Of a DNA stretch of 42,475 nucleotides, positions 8,010 through 15,939 are shown piece after piece. Source of the DNA: JAGZHZ01 sp965150505 (GTDB lineage Bacteria > Bacillota > Clostridia > Lachnospirales > Lachnospiraceae); contig CBCTVZ010000005.1 in NCBI GenBank assembly GCA_965150505.1, positions 1-42,475 on the forward strand, read 5' to 3'. A program made the position numbers and the translations under genes. The number at the start of each line of letters is the position of its first letter. Positions within the stretch are counted from its first letter, which is position 1. The notes below the pieces were generated by a model. The model saw only the letters and a list, made by a program, of their open reading frames with translations, did not search any database and was not told where the DNA came from.

Positions 8010-8651
8010 TTAGCAGTCCTCCAATTTATCTACAAAAACAACCTTGCCATCCTGCACTGCAATCTTTTTATTTGCAATCAGGTCAATCGCCTCCGGCATA
8101 ATTTTCCACTCTGCTTCTTCCATCACACGCTTCTGTAAGGTCTCCGGCGTATCTGTCTGCTTTACTTCCACCGCTTTCTGCAAAATGATCGGTCCTGTAT
8201 CTGTCCCATCATCCACAAAATGAACGGTAGCTCCTGTCACTTTCACTCCGCGTTCCAATGCCGCTTCATGAACTTTCAAACCATAATATCCTGTTCCGCA
8301 AAAAGAAGGAATTAAGGATGGATGAATGTTGATGATTCGATTTGGATAGGCTTCCACCATGATTTTCGGAATGACTACAAGACATCCTGCAAGCACAACG
8401 AGATCCACGTCAAAAGACTGGATCTTCTTTAATAATTCTCTGTTAAATTCTTCGCGTGTGCTGTAATCCTTTGGGGATACGCAGACTGCTGGGATATTAT
8501 GCTTTTTTGCTCTCTCAAGAGCATATGCCTTTTTATTATTACTGATTACAACCGCAATCTCTGTGTTTGTGACATTCCCTTTTTCAATCTCATCTATGAT
8601 TGCCTGGAGGTTTGTTCCGCCTCCAGACACCAGTACTGCAATTTTTAGCAT
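8010..8651 (-). CDS. purN: Phosphoribosylglycinamide formyltransferase, folate-dependent
   Basis: PurN transfers a formyl group from 10-formyl-THF to GAR, acting directly after PurD. It has 213 residues with the N-terminal VLVSGGGTNLQAIID, the catalytic INIHPSLIPSF (Asn and His) and GATVHFVDDGTDTGPII (active-site Asp). The ATG at 8651 overlaps the end of purM by 7 bases. The formate-dependent alternative PurT is an ATP-grasp enzyme and is excluded by the fold signature. Confidence 0.98.
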   Translation of the reverse strand: MLKIAVLVSGGGTNLQAIIDEIEKGNVTNTEIAVVISNNKKAYALERAKKHNIPAVCVSPKDYSTREEFNRELLKKIQSFDVDLVVLAGCLVVIPKIMVEAYPNRIINIHPSLIPSFCGTGYYGLKVHEAALERGVKVTGATVHFVDDGTDTGPIILQKAVEVKQTDTPETLQKRVMEEAEWKIMPEAIDLIANKKIAVQDGKVVFVDKLEDC

Positions 8652-9670
8652 AATGTAACGCCCTTTTCTCCGTTTTCAATATGACCGATTACATAAGAAG
8701 TTTCGCCTGCTGCGCTGATTGCTGCTCTTGTCTTCTCTACATCTTTTGGATCTACGGCTAAGACCATACCAATTCCCATGTTGTATGTGTTATACATCAT
8801 TTTTTCTTCAATGTTTCCTTCTTTTGCAAGCATACGGAACAGCGCTGGAACTTCATAGCTGTCTTTCTTAATCACAGCGTGCGCTCCTTCTGGAAGCATT
8901 CTAGGCACGTTCTCATAGAATCCTCCGCCTGTGATATGGCTGCATCCTTTGATCTTCACGCCTGCTTCTTTGATGTTCTTTAAAGTTTTTACATAAATTT
9001 TTGTCGGCGCTAAGAGAGCTTCTCCCAATGTTGTTCCCAGCTCATCATAGTATTGATCCAGTACTTCTTTTTCCATTTTAAATACTTTTCTGACAAGTGA
9101 AAAACCGTTGCTGTGTACACCGGAGGAAGCGATTCCGATTAATACATCCTGATCTTTGATGTCAGCGCCTGTGATTAAATCTTTCTCATCCACAACGCCT
9201 ACTGCAAAACCTGCCAGATCATACTCATCTTCTGGATAGAATCCTGGCATCTCTGCTGTCTCTCCTCCGATCAGCGCCGCGTCAGACTGTGTACATCCTT
9301 CTGCAACTCCGCTTACGATCGTTGCGATTTTTTCTGGGATATTTTTTCCACAAGCAATGTAATCTAAGAAAAACAGAGGTTCACCGCCTGCACATGCAAT
9401 ATCATTAACACACATTGCAACGCAGTCGATTCCAACTGTATCATGTTTATCCATCACAAAAGCCAGTTTTAATTTTGTTCCTACACCGTCTGTTCCAGAT
9501 ACAAGTGTTGGTTTTTCCATGTCTTTAAATTTTTCCATGGAAAATGCGCCTGAAAATCCTCCGATGTTTGTCAGAACTTCTGGTCTCATTGTCTTTTTAA
9601 TGTGTTCTTTCATTAACTCTACTGACTTATATCCTGCCTCAATATCAACGCCTGCATTCTTGTAATCCAT
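8645..9670 (-). CDS. purM: Phosphoribosylformylglycinamidine cyclo-ligase (AIR synthetase)
   Basis: PurM closes FGAM to AIR using ATP. It has 341 residues: N-terminal MDYKNAGVDIEAGYKSVE, LVSGTDGVGTKLKLAF, the metal/ATP loop DCVAMCVNDIACAGGEPLFFLDY and ALIGGETAEMPGFY, all family hallmarks. It starts at ATG 9670 behind AGGAGG. PurE is upstream by 55 bases. FGAM synthase (purL) and purF, which supply its substrate, are not in this window and must lie elsewhere. Confidence 0.98.
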   Translation of the reverse strand: MDYKNAGVDIEAGYKSVELMKEHIKKTMRPEVLTNIGGFSGAFSMEKFKDMEKPTLVSGTDGVGTKLKLAFVMDKHDTVGIDCVAMCVNDIACAGGEPLFFLDYIACGKNIPEKIATIVSGVAEGCTQSDAALIGGETAEMPGFYPEDEYDLAGFAVGVVDEKDLITGADIKDQDVLIGIASSGVHSNGFSLVRKVFKMEKEVLDQYYDELGTTLGEALLAPTKIYVKTLKNIKEAGVKIKGCSHITGGGFYENVPRMLPEGAHAVIKKDSYEVPALFRMLAKEGNIEEKMMYNTYNMGIGMVLAVDPKDVEKTRAAISAAGETSYVIGHIENGEKGVTLC

Positions 9671-9710
9671 TCTTTTTTCCTCCTGGTTTTCTTAAAAGTG
9701 TTATCTTTTG

Positions 9711-9727
9711 AACTTTTTCAAAAAGTT
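9711..9727. other. 17-bp palindrome at the purE 3' end
   Basis: AACTTTTT and AAAAAGTT flank a single base and overlap the purE stop. With one loop base it can fold only as a shortened AU-rich stem. It might limit read-through or protect the purE end, but there is no T-run and purM follows at once. Confidence 0.35.
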
Positions 9728-10232
9728 ATTTCATGTATTCTTTGTATCCGACTTTTTCCAGTCTCTCTGCTTTCTTTTCTACCTGTTCTTTCAGTTCCTG
9801 TGAATAGGCTTTTAATCTCTCCAAAAGTTCCGGATCTGAAGTCGCCAGAATTTTCGCTGCCAAAATTCCTGCATTTGCTCCTCCGTTGATTGCAACGGTT
9901 GCCACTGGAATTCCGGATGGCATCTGAACGATGGAATAAAGCGAATCTCTGCCTCCAAGAGAAGTGGTGTGCATTGGAATACCGATTACTGGCATTGGGA
10001 AAATCGCTGCACACATACCTGGCAGATGCGCTGCCATACCTGCTCCGGCAATAATTACCTTGAATCCCTTTGATTCTGCTGATTTTGCATACTCAAAAAA
10101 TACATCTGGTTCACGGTGTGCAGAAATAATGGTCATTTCATAATCTACACCTAATTTTTCCAACATATCCGCTGCCTTGCTCATAACAGGCATATCTGAG
10201 TCGCTGCCCATAACAATTCCTACTTTTGCCAT
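9726..10232 (-). CDS. purE: N5-carboxyaminoimidazole ribonucleotide mutase
   Basis: PurE (class I) moves the carboxylate of N5-CAIR to give CAIR. It has 168 residues with GSDSDMP (phosphate loop), ISAHREPD with the catalytic His, and GAGMAAHLPG. Class I enzymes work with PurK, which is not next to it here. It is the first gene of the operon purE-M-N-D, with GAAGGAGAG before the ATG and a clear promoter 40-75 bases upstream. Confidence 0.98.
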   Translation of the reverse strand: MAKVGIVMGSDSDMPVMSKAADMLEKLGVDYEMTIISAHREPDVFFEYAKSAESKGFKVIIAGAGMAAHLPGMCAAIFPMPVIGIPMHTTSLGGRDSLYSIVQMPSGIPVATVAINGGANAGILAAKILATSDPELLERLKAYSQELKEQVEKKAERLEKVGYKEYMK

Positions 10233-10275
10233 TGTATCTCTCCTTCATTTGAATGCATTTTATTCTTGAGTATTA

Positions 10276-10304
10276 ATTTTACTAATTCTTCTTTCCATTG
10301 TCAA
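10276..10304 (-). promoter_or_regulatory. Promoter of the purE-M-N-D operon
   Basis: Minus strand: -35 TTGACA (10299-10304), 17-bp spacer, -10 TAAAAT (10276-10281). The leader is only about 35-40 bases, too short for a guanine/adenine aptamer, so control (if any) must act at the promoter, for example through a PurR-like factor. I recognise no PurR-box pair. Confidence 0.8.
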
Positions 10305-10343
10305 TGTTATTTCCATTTTTCGTTGTTTTTACGCCATATTTCC

Positions 10344-10376
10344 AAAATAAAACCTTATTTTTATCATTTTATAAGG
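10344..10376 (-). terminator. Terminator of the M29 aminopeptidase gene
   Basis: Minus strand CCTTAT...ATAAGG stem (arms 10371-10376 and 10353-10358) with an AAAATGATAAAA centre, followed by TTTTATTTT. The 5' arm overlaps the stop codon at 10369. Confidence 0.65.
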
Positions 10377-12417
10377 ATTCTAACGGCTCATTCAGCTCTT
10401 CTGTCCCTGGCAAAACAAATTTTCCTTTTGAGATAATCGGTATCGTCTCTCCATTTTCCTTTACTGCCTCTAGAACATCGAGTTCCTCATACGGAATCGT
10501 AATATCTGTATGGCATCCAAAATATGCCTTTGACACATCTTCTTTTCGCAAAATAGAAATTTCATTATCTCTTGCAATGATCTCCTTGCCATCTGGATTG
10601 TACACTTTTGTATCTTCGCACCAGCTATAACAAGTATCTCCCACTGCAAAGTGCGGTCCCATTTTCTCCGCAATCAGAATTGGAAGTTTATCTTCGATCT
10701 GATATTTTTTTGCCGCCGCATACGCTGTCGTATTCGTTCCAACTGCCATCTCTCCCAACGGCAGACTCTCATGGTAATTTAAAATATTTTCCAAGATATA
10801 TTTTTTATTTTCTTCTTCCTCTTCAAAGTTTGCACAGCTGTACTGGGTGATCTTTCCATCTTTGAATGTGATCTTTAAGTCTCTGTACTGAAATTCCCCT
10901 AAATATACTTTTGTCACATGCAAAAGACCATTCGTTCCAAAAAGCTGTGGGGAAGTAAAGACTTCTCCTACCGGAATATTGACATCCGCAACACAATTTT
11001 CAAACAAAGTCTCTTTTTGTGGATTCTCCATTTTTCTCAGCGCCACAGTCAAATCGGTCTCATTTTTGCTGTCCTTTGCTCCTTTGATATGGACGGCTCT
11101 TCCCTGATCGAGCGCATCAATGATACATTGCTGAATCTTTTGATATTTCTCGGAATCCAATGTATTAATCTTTATGATTTCATCAAAGATTTCAGAAAAA
11201 CGTTCTCCGATTTCAGGGACAGGAAAAGCAATAATCGTAAAACTTCTCTCCTCCCCTTTGATATATTGATTTACAATCTGAGAAGCTTCTCTGTCATATA
11301 AAACAGAAAGTTTCTGCTGTTTTTCATTTAAGACAAATGCTTCTTTTTTGCTGACTGGCATAAAAATAGCCTCTCCAAACGTTTCCATCACAGCTGGACC
11401 GCCCATCACAGCAGCCAGCTTTTTATATTTCTCATAGGAAGTTCTCATCACGCTGATCTTTCGATCCACCAATGGCTTGTCGAGATAAATTGCCTGATCT
11501 GCTTTGTGATCATAATCATACTGTCTGTTTGGAATTGCACCCATATATCCAATCCGCTGCAGTTTATGCTCGGCGCGGTAAATAACAGGTGAAAGCCCCA
11601 TTTTTTCAAAATTTTTGATCGCCTTGCGGATGACACGTTCAAATCCCAGATGAAAACGAATATTTACCGTCTTCTTGATCGACAGATCTTTTCCTGTCAT
11701 CTCAAATCCCTTTCGATATCCTTCTGTGAACGTATCGGCAATCTTTTGAACAGTCTCCTCAGAAAGTCCATTCATATACTGCGCCATCTGTATTTCATTG
11801 TCAGAAATATATTCTCCGAAACGATACAGATAACGCAGGTCCTTAAAATCAGAATTGACGATCAGATTCGTGGCAAAATTTAAGGAAGGATCAATCGCTT
11901 CCTGTACCCGATTATCGACCGTCAAATCGCTGTAATCGCTGATAAACCAATAAAGAATCTGCTGAATTTCCCGATATGACGGCAAACTCTCTTCCTCAAA
12001 GCGATTATAAATTTCAATAAATAATTCATTTAAAATGGTAATCTCCAACAAACGCTCTTCAAATACATACGGAATCATTTTCCGAATTTCTGTATACAGA
12101 AAACTCAGCAGACCTCCGTGTATCTCTCCAAGTTTTTCCACTGCATATGCAGGATTTGCATAGCTGTTTTCATATTGTTTAGGGAGAATATCATGATACA
12201 ATTCTTCATTCAGTTTCTGCCACTGCTTTAAAGTAAACTGTTCTAAAATATGGGAAGACTGCATTTCTTCCACTTTCCCAATCAATTCAATAAATTCTGC
12301 TGTTTTTTCAAAGTAAGCCTTAAAATTTGATGGAACAGTCTGCTCGCTTTTGATTTCACTGATGCGGTTCATAGAAAGCTCATACCGCTCTTGTATCTCC
12401 TCATTTCTTTTCTGCAT
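10369..12417 (-). CDS. M29-family metallo-aminopeptidase with a long N-terminal extension
   Basis: The C-terminal part matches M29 (aminopeptidase T/S) enzymes, which remove N-terminal residues from peptides using two metal ions. Ligand-type residues are all present: Glu485 (EVFTSP), Glu556 (LGEMAVGTN), Glu584 and His589 (IAEKMGPHFAVGD), Tyr597, His636 and Asp638 (GCHTDITIPY). M29 enzymes are usually about 370-410 residues; this protein has 682, with about 290 extra N-terminal residues rich in helix-forming sequence and no signal peptide. The GTG at 12453 has no ribosome site; ATG 12417 has AAAGGTG six bases away and was chosen. It follows the HD-domain gene by 65 bases, probably in one transcript. 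Family assignment is firm; the substrate is unknown. Confidence 0.9.
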   Translation of the reverse strand: MQKRNEEIQERYELSMNRISEIKSEQTVPSNFKAYFEKTAEFIELIGKVEEMQSSHILEQFTLKQWQKLNEELYHDILPKQYENSYANPAYAVEKLGEIHGGLLSFLYTEIRKMIPYVFEERLLEITILNELFIEIYNRFEEESLPSYREIQQILYWFISDYSDLTVDNRVQEAIDPSLNFATNLIVNSDFKDLRYLYRFGEYISDNEIQMAQYMNGLSEETVQKIADTFTEGYRKGFEMTGKDLSIKKTVNIRFHLGFERVIRKAIKNFEKMGLSPVIYRAEHKLQRIGYMGAIPNRQYDYDHKADQAIYLDKPLVDRKISVMRTSYEKYKKLAAVMGGPAVMETFGEAIFMPVSKKEAFVLNEKQQKLSVLYDREASQIVNQYIKGEERSFTIIAFPVPEIGERFSEIFDEIIKINTLDSEKYQKIQQCIIDALDQGRAVHIKGAKDSKNETDLTVALRKMENPQKETLFENCVADVNIPVGEVFTSPQLFGTNGLLHVTKVYLGEFQYRDLKITFKDGKITQYSCANFEEEEENKKYILENILNYHESLPLGEMAVGTNTTAYAAAKKYQIEDKLPILIAEKMGPHFAVGDTCYSWCEDTKVYNPDGKEIIARDNEISILRKEDVSKAYFGCHTDITIPYEELDVLEAVKENGETIPIISKGKFVLPGTEELNEPLESL

Positions 12418-12482
12418 TTCTATCACCTTTTTAAGCGTGTCCTCTTCGCGCACGCTGATTTTTAAGCTGATCTGATTTTCTA

Positions 12483-13070
12483 TCAGCTGCCGATTAAATT
12501 TCCTTTTTCTACATTTTCACGGATCAGATGATCCGCATATTCCCACAGAGCAGCAGATCCTTCCGCTGTCGTTTTATTTCTTTTTCTCACTTGTTCCTCT
12601 TTTATTTCATGTTCTCTCCAGCTTTTTCCTCCGGAGGCATCGTTTAACATAAGAGGCTGTACTTTATCAAGCGTATTTGCAAATTTGGCTTCTGGTGTCT
12701 GTGCTGCTTCAAATTCTTCCCATAAATTTCTCATCTCTAAAGCCTGATCTTCTGGAAGAAGATGAAAAATGCGGTCTGCTGCCGCTTCCTCTCTCTGACG
12801 TTTCGTCTCATTTCCGGCATTGTCATATGCGTACGTATCTCCCGCATCAATCTCCACGATATCATGAATCAATACCATCTTTATGGTCTTTAAGACATCC
12901 ACTTCTTTGTTTGCATGTTCAGAAAGCAGCGCACACATCAGAGCAAGATGCCAGGAATGATCTGCATCGTCTTCTTTTCTGCTTCCATCGGCAAGAAAGG
13001 TCTGTCTTGTTATCTTTTTCAGTTTATCAACTTCTAAAATAAACTGCATCTGCTGCTGTAAACGATCCAT
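12483..13070 (-). CDS. HD-domain phosphohydrolase, YfbR-like 5'-nucleotidase family
   Basis: A 195-residue cytoplasmic HD protein. The metal and catalytic residues are in the order and spacing known for E. coli YfbR (a 5'-deoxynucleotidase): His38 (DADHSWH), His69-Asp70 (VLIHDIVEIDAGDTY), Glu73, Asp78 and Asp135 (NTLDKVQP). YfbR-type enzymes dephosphorylate dNMPs; other relatives in this group act on varied phosphomonoesters, so substrate is inferred only. ATG 13070 follows AGGAGA. The aminopeptidase gene follows on the same strand. A 7-bp inverted repeat (12465-12488) spans its stop codon but lacks a T-run. Confidence 0.88.
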   Translation of the reverse strand: MDRLQQQMQFILEVDKLKKITRQTFLADGSRKEDDADHSWHLALMCALLSEHANKEVDVLKTIKMVLIHDIVEIDAGDTYAYDNAGNETKRQREEAAADRIFHLLPEDQALEMRNLWEEFEAAQTPEAKFANTLDKVQPLMLNDASGGKSWREHEIKEEQVRKRNKTTAEGSAALWEYADHLIRENVEKGNLIGS

Positions 13071-13135
13071 TTTCTGTCTCCTGTATGAACCTATTCTATT
13101 TCAATCGATCTATTTTTTCATTACTTAAACGTTTT

Positions 13136-13453
13136 TTATTCCATTCCAAATAAAATTAAGCCAATCCATCCTGCTATCAAAATTCCGTTCAAAAGAGATC
13201 CTATTTTTGAAAATGTGTAAATTTTATTTTTTTCCTGAAAACTACGCAGCCCACAAATCAATCCATAAATCGTAATCACCATTGCTGTGATTCCGATTGA
13301 CCCCAGATATGTGCCGCCATTCCCTTTGTAGTAAGTCGCAACATAGATCAGAACTAAAAATATAATCACAGCTACAATTCCCAAAACCGTAGAAGTAATC
13401 CCCATCTGTGAATGCTTTCTCTCCTCAAAGGAATACATTTTTCTTTTAGCCAT
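13136..13453 (-). CDS. Small four-helix membrane protein, conserved, unknown function
   Basis: A 105-residue protein with a basic N-terminus (KRKMYSFEERKHSQMG) and three to four hydrophobic segments (about 18-42, 50-68, 83-103). It resembles the small Clostridia membrane family I know as DUF6142, but that recall is not certain. Its start overlaps the end of the VanZ-like gene by 8 bases, so the two are co-translated. Confidence 0.82.
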   Translation of the reverse strand: MAKRKMYSFEERKHSQMGITSTVLGIVAVIIFLVLIYVATYYKGNGGTYLGSIGITAMVITIYGLICGLRSFQEKNKIYTFSKIGSLLNGILIAGWIGLILFGME

Positions 13454-13904
13454 AGATTCTTCTCCTTATATGATTACACACGGCAAATACAAAATATCCC
13501 ATCATTCCTCCCAGTGTATTCAGTACCAGATCATCCACATCAAAAATGCCGACTTTCGATACTAGCTGTATCGTTTCCACGGTCAGACTGAATCCAAATG
13601 TCAGGAAGAAAATACGAAAAAATCCGCGTGTTTTTTTCCAGATCACCGGAAGAATACATCCAAATGGCATAAAAGCCACCACATTTCCCCACAGATTAAA
13701 TATTGCAGACCATCCCAGCTGTTCTCTGTAATCCCAGAACCGCTGAATCTCTTTAAACAATTCCAGATTATATCTGTATTCTCTCTGGGTTGGTACTCTT
13801 CCATAACTTTCTGCGAAGAACAGAAAATAAGTCAATAAAATCAGATACAGCACAAATAAAAAGATTCCCACTGTACGGATTTTTTTTGCAGTCTCTATCT
13901 TCAC
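13446..13904 (-). CDS. VanZ-like membrane protein
   Basis: A 152-residue protein with about four membrane helices and the VanZ-family pattern: NVVAFMPFG, then SLTVETIQ, then FDVDDLVLNTLGGMMGY. VanZ in vancomycin-resistance clusters gives low-level teicoplanin resistance; most chromosomal homologues have no known role and no van genes are near, so resistance should not be inferred. It starts at GTG 13904 with AAGGAG seven bases upstream; it is first in a two-gene unit with the small membrane protein. Confidence 0.88.
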   Translation of the reverse strand: MKIETAKKIRTVGIFLFVLYLILLTYFLFFAESYGRVPTQREYRYNLELFKEIQRFWDYREQLGWSAIFNLWGNVVAFMPFGCILPVIWKKTRGFFRIFFLTFGFSLTVETIQLVSKVGIFDVDDLVLNTLGGMMGYFVFAVCNHIRRRIYG

Positions 13905-13930
13905 TTTTTTTCTCCTTATCTAGCTATTTT

Positions 13931-13979
13931 GGCAATACATATCGTATTTTACCATTCTCGCATGAGAAAACAGATTGCC
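13931..13979 (-). promoter_or_regulatory. Promoter region of the vanZ-like unit with nested dyads
   Basis: Minus strand extended -10 TGG-TAAAAT (13946-13951) with a poor -35. Around it are three dyads: GGCAAT...ATTGCC (13931-13936 and 13974-13979), AATAC...GTATT (13934-13948) and TTCTC...GAGAA (13955-13968). The start point would be near 13940. The dyads could bind a regulator or be chance in AT-rich DNA. Confidence 0.5.
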
Positions 13980-13999
13980 TTTTTTATTTTTCCATCTCT

Positions 14000-14152
14000 T
14001 TACAGTAAAATATTTTTTCTGCAAGAAAGAAGTTTTGCTCCGTGAACAATCATAATCACGCCTGATACAATTCCTGTCGTCACAGTCAAAATTCCCATGA
14101 CAAGGCTTGCTGCGCCTGATCCTGTTACCGTCTTATAAATTTTTTCATTCAT
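14000..14152 (-). CDS. 50-residue single-helix membrane protein
   Basis: A short frame starting at ATG 14152 behind a very good site (GGAGGAG, six bases from the start). The product is 50 residues: a short polar start (MNEKIYKTVTGSG), a Gly/Ala/Val-rich membrane segment (about 14-40) and a basic tail with one Cys (KLLSCRKN). A longer frame to 14197 lacks a ribosome site. It lies 119 bases after pyrE with a strong hairpin between. I do not recognise the family with certainty; the ribosome site and composition argue that it is real. Confidence 0.7.
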   Translation of the reverse strand: MNEKIYKTVTGSGAASLVMGILTVTTGIVSGVIMIVHGAKLLSCRKNILL

Positions 14153-14185
14153 AGACTTCTCCTCCATTTTTTGAACAAAAGATTG

Positions 14186-14256
14186 TCTCAAAAGCAAGCC
14201 TCTTTGCGTACAGTAAAACTATACGCAAAATATTGGAGGCTTTGACTTTTGAGGCA
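14186..14256. terminator. Long two-part hairpin after pyrE
   Basis: Outer arms GTCTCAAAAGCAAGCCTC and GAGGCTTTGACTTTTGAGGC pair with a small bulge; inner arms TTGCGTA (14205-14211) and TACGCAA (14223-14229) form a second stem. On the plus strand it is followed by ATTTTTTT, on the minus strand (pyrE direction) only by AATCTTTTG. It probably ends the pyr transcript, but its size and orientation leave room for a small repeat element. Confidence 0.6.
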
Positions 14257-14271
14257 TTTTTTTAATTGATT

Positions 14272-14952
14272 TTATTCATTTTCTGCGCCGTACTGCTCAT
14301 AGTAAGCATCAATCGCAGCTTTTAATGTATCGTCAATTACAATTCTTCCTTTATACTCTTTATTGTATAAATGTTCTACAACTTCAGCCATAGTCACAAT
14401 CGCTGTTGTTTTCAGTCCGTATGTCTCTTCAATTTCTTTTAAAGCGCTCTTTGTTCCCTGTCCTCTTTCCATACGGTCTACCGAAACAACAAGTCCAATA
14501 GGATTTACGTCTCCCTGCGCTTTGATAATTGGAAGTGTTTCCTGAATAGAAGTTCCAGCCGTTGTCACATCTTCAATAATGATAACTTTATCGCCATCTG
14601 AAATCGGGCTTCCCAGTAAGATTCCCTTGTCGCCATGATCTTTTACTTCTTTTCTGTTGGAACAGTATTTGATATCTTTTCCATAAAACTCGCTGATTGC
14701 CATTGTTGCTGCAACTGTAAGAGGGATTCCTTTGTAAGCTGGTCCGAACAGTACATCAAAATCCAGTCCGAATTTGCTCTCGATTGCTTTTGCGTAATAT
14801 TCTCCTAATTTGCGCAGCTGTGCTCCTGTTCTGTAGAATCCAGTATTTACAAAGAATGGTGTTTTTCTTCCGCTTTTTGTTACAAAATCTCCAAATTTTA
14901 AAACTCCGCAATCTACCATAAATTCGATAAATTCCTGTTTGTATGCTTCCAT
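14272..14952 (-). CDS. pyrE: Orotate phosphoribosyltransferase
   Basis: PyrE joins orotate and PRPP to form OMP. About 226 residues, with the family blocks FGPAYKGIPLTVA, the catalytic-loop region KEVKDHGDKG, and the PRPP-binding loop IIIEDVTTAGTSIQ. A TTG at 14961 would add three residues; the ATG at 14952 with AGGAGG upstream is preferred. It is the last gene of pyrC-F-K-D-E; the 81-base gap before it is the largest within the operon. Confidence 0.97.
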   Translation of the reverse strand: MEAYKQEFIEFMVDCGVLKFGDFVTKSGRKTPFFVNTGFYRTGAQLRKLGEYYAKAIESKFGLDFDVLFGPAYKGIPLTVAATMAISEFYGKDIKYCSNRKEVKDHGDKGILLGSPISDGDKVIIIEDVTTAGTSIQETLPIIKAQGDVNPIGLVVSVDRMERGQGTKSALKEIEETYGLKTTAIVTMAEVVEHLYNKEYKGRIVIDDTLKAAIDAYYEQYGAENE

Positions 14953-15033
14953 TTTCCTCAAAAACCTCCTGTATTTTTAAAATTTTTCTGCTTTTTATTT
15001 TTACTGAGCTGTTTCTCTTTTCAGACTATCTTT

Positions 15034-15939
15034 TTATCGAACAGCGCCAATAATCTGATGAATATCTGTAAAATTATTTTTTCTCAAATATTCCTCAATT
15101 CCTTCTGCAATCTCTACCGTTGCAGTCGGATTGAAAAAGTTTGCTGTTCCAACTGAGACGGCTGTAGCTCCGGCAAGCAAAAATTCCAAAGCATCTTCTG
15201 TATTTGAGATGCCTCCCATTCCGATGATCGGAACGTGAACGGCATTTGCCACCTGATATACCATCCGCACAGCAACTGGTTTTACAGCAGGACCTGAAAG
15301 TCCTCCCGTCTTATTTGCCACAGCAAAACAACGGCGATTGACATCAATTTTCATTCCTGTCAGCGTATTGATCAGAGAAAGCGCATCTGCTCCTCCTGCC
15401 TCCGCTGCCTTTGCCGTCTCTGTGATATCTGTGACATTTGGACTTAATTTCATAATGATCGGCTGTTTTGCCCTTTTTTTCAATTCTTTTGTGATTGCTT
15501 CCACTGCATGTGGGTTCTGTCCAAAGGCGATACCGCCCTCTTTTACATTTGGACAAGAAATATTGATTTCCAGAAGATCTACTTCTTCCTCTGCAAGGCG
15601 TTCTACCACCTCACAGTAATCTTCCGTTGTCTTTCCACAGACATTGACTATAATTTTTGTATCATATTTTTTCAAAAATGGAATGTCTCTCTTGCAAAAT
15701 ACTTCCATTCCCGGATTTTGCAAGCCGATTGCATTGATCATTCCACCGTATGTCTCTGCAATTCTCGGTGTCGGATTTCCCGGCCAAGGCACATTTGCCA
15801 CACCTTTTGTCACGACAGCGCCTAAACGGCTTAAATCTACAAATTCACTGTATTCTTCTCCTGATCCAAACGTACCGGAAGCTGTCATGACTGGATTTTT
15901 CAGCGTCACACCTGCGATATCGACACTCATATTTATCAT
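15034..15939 (-). CDS. pyrD: Dihydroorotate dehydrogenase, catalytic subunit (type 1B)
   Basis: Oxidises dihydroorotate to orotate on FMN, passing electrons through PyrK to NAD+. It has 301 residues, soluble, without the membrane helix of class 2 enzymes. Seen: NPVMTASGTFGSG, the active-site Cys in LLEINISCPNVKEGG, and GMGGISNTEDALEFLLAGA. The start ATG (15939) overlaps the pyrK stop as ATGA, behind GGAGG, so the two subunits are translationally coupled. Confidence 0.97.
   Translation of the reverse strand: MINMSVDIAGVTLKNPVMTASGTFGSGEEYSEFVDLSRLGAVVTKGVANVPWPGNPTPRIAETYGGMINAIGLQNPGMEVFCKRDIPFLKKYDTKIIVNVCGKTTEDYCEVVERLAEEEVDLLEINISCPNVKEGGIAFGQNPHAVEAITKELKKRAKQPIIMKLSPNVTDITETAKAAEAGGADALSLINTLTGMKIDVNRRCFAVANKTGGLSGPAVKPVAVRMVYQVANAVHVPIIGMGGISNTEDALEFLLAGATAVSVGTANFFNPTATVEIAEGIEEYLRKNNFTDIHQIIGAVR

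Noticed and set aside
10233..10275. Purine riboswitch before purE
   Set aside because: The leader after the predicted start is too short and lacks the paired loop sequences of the aptamer.
13446..13904. Glycopeptide resistance by the VanZ-like gene
   Set aside because: No vanA/H/X/R/S-type genes are nearby; VanZ-like proteins are common in chromosomes without resistance.
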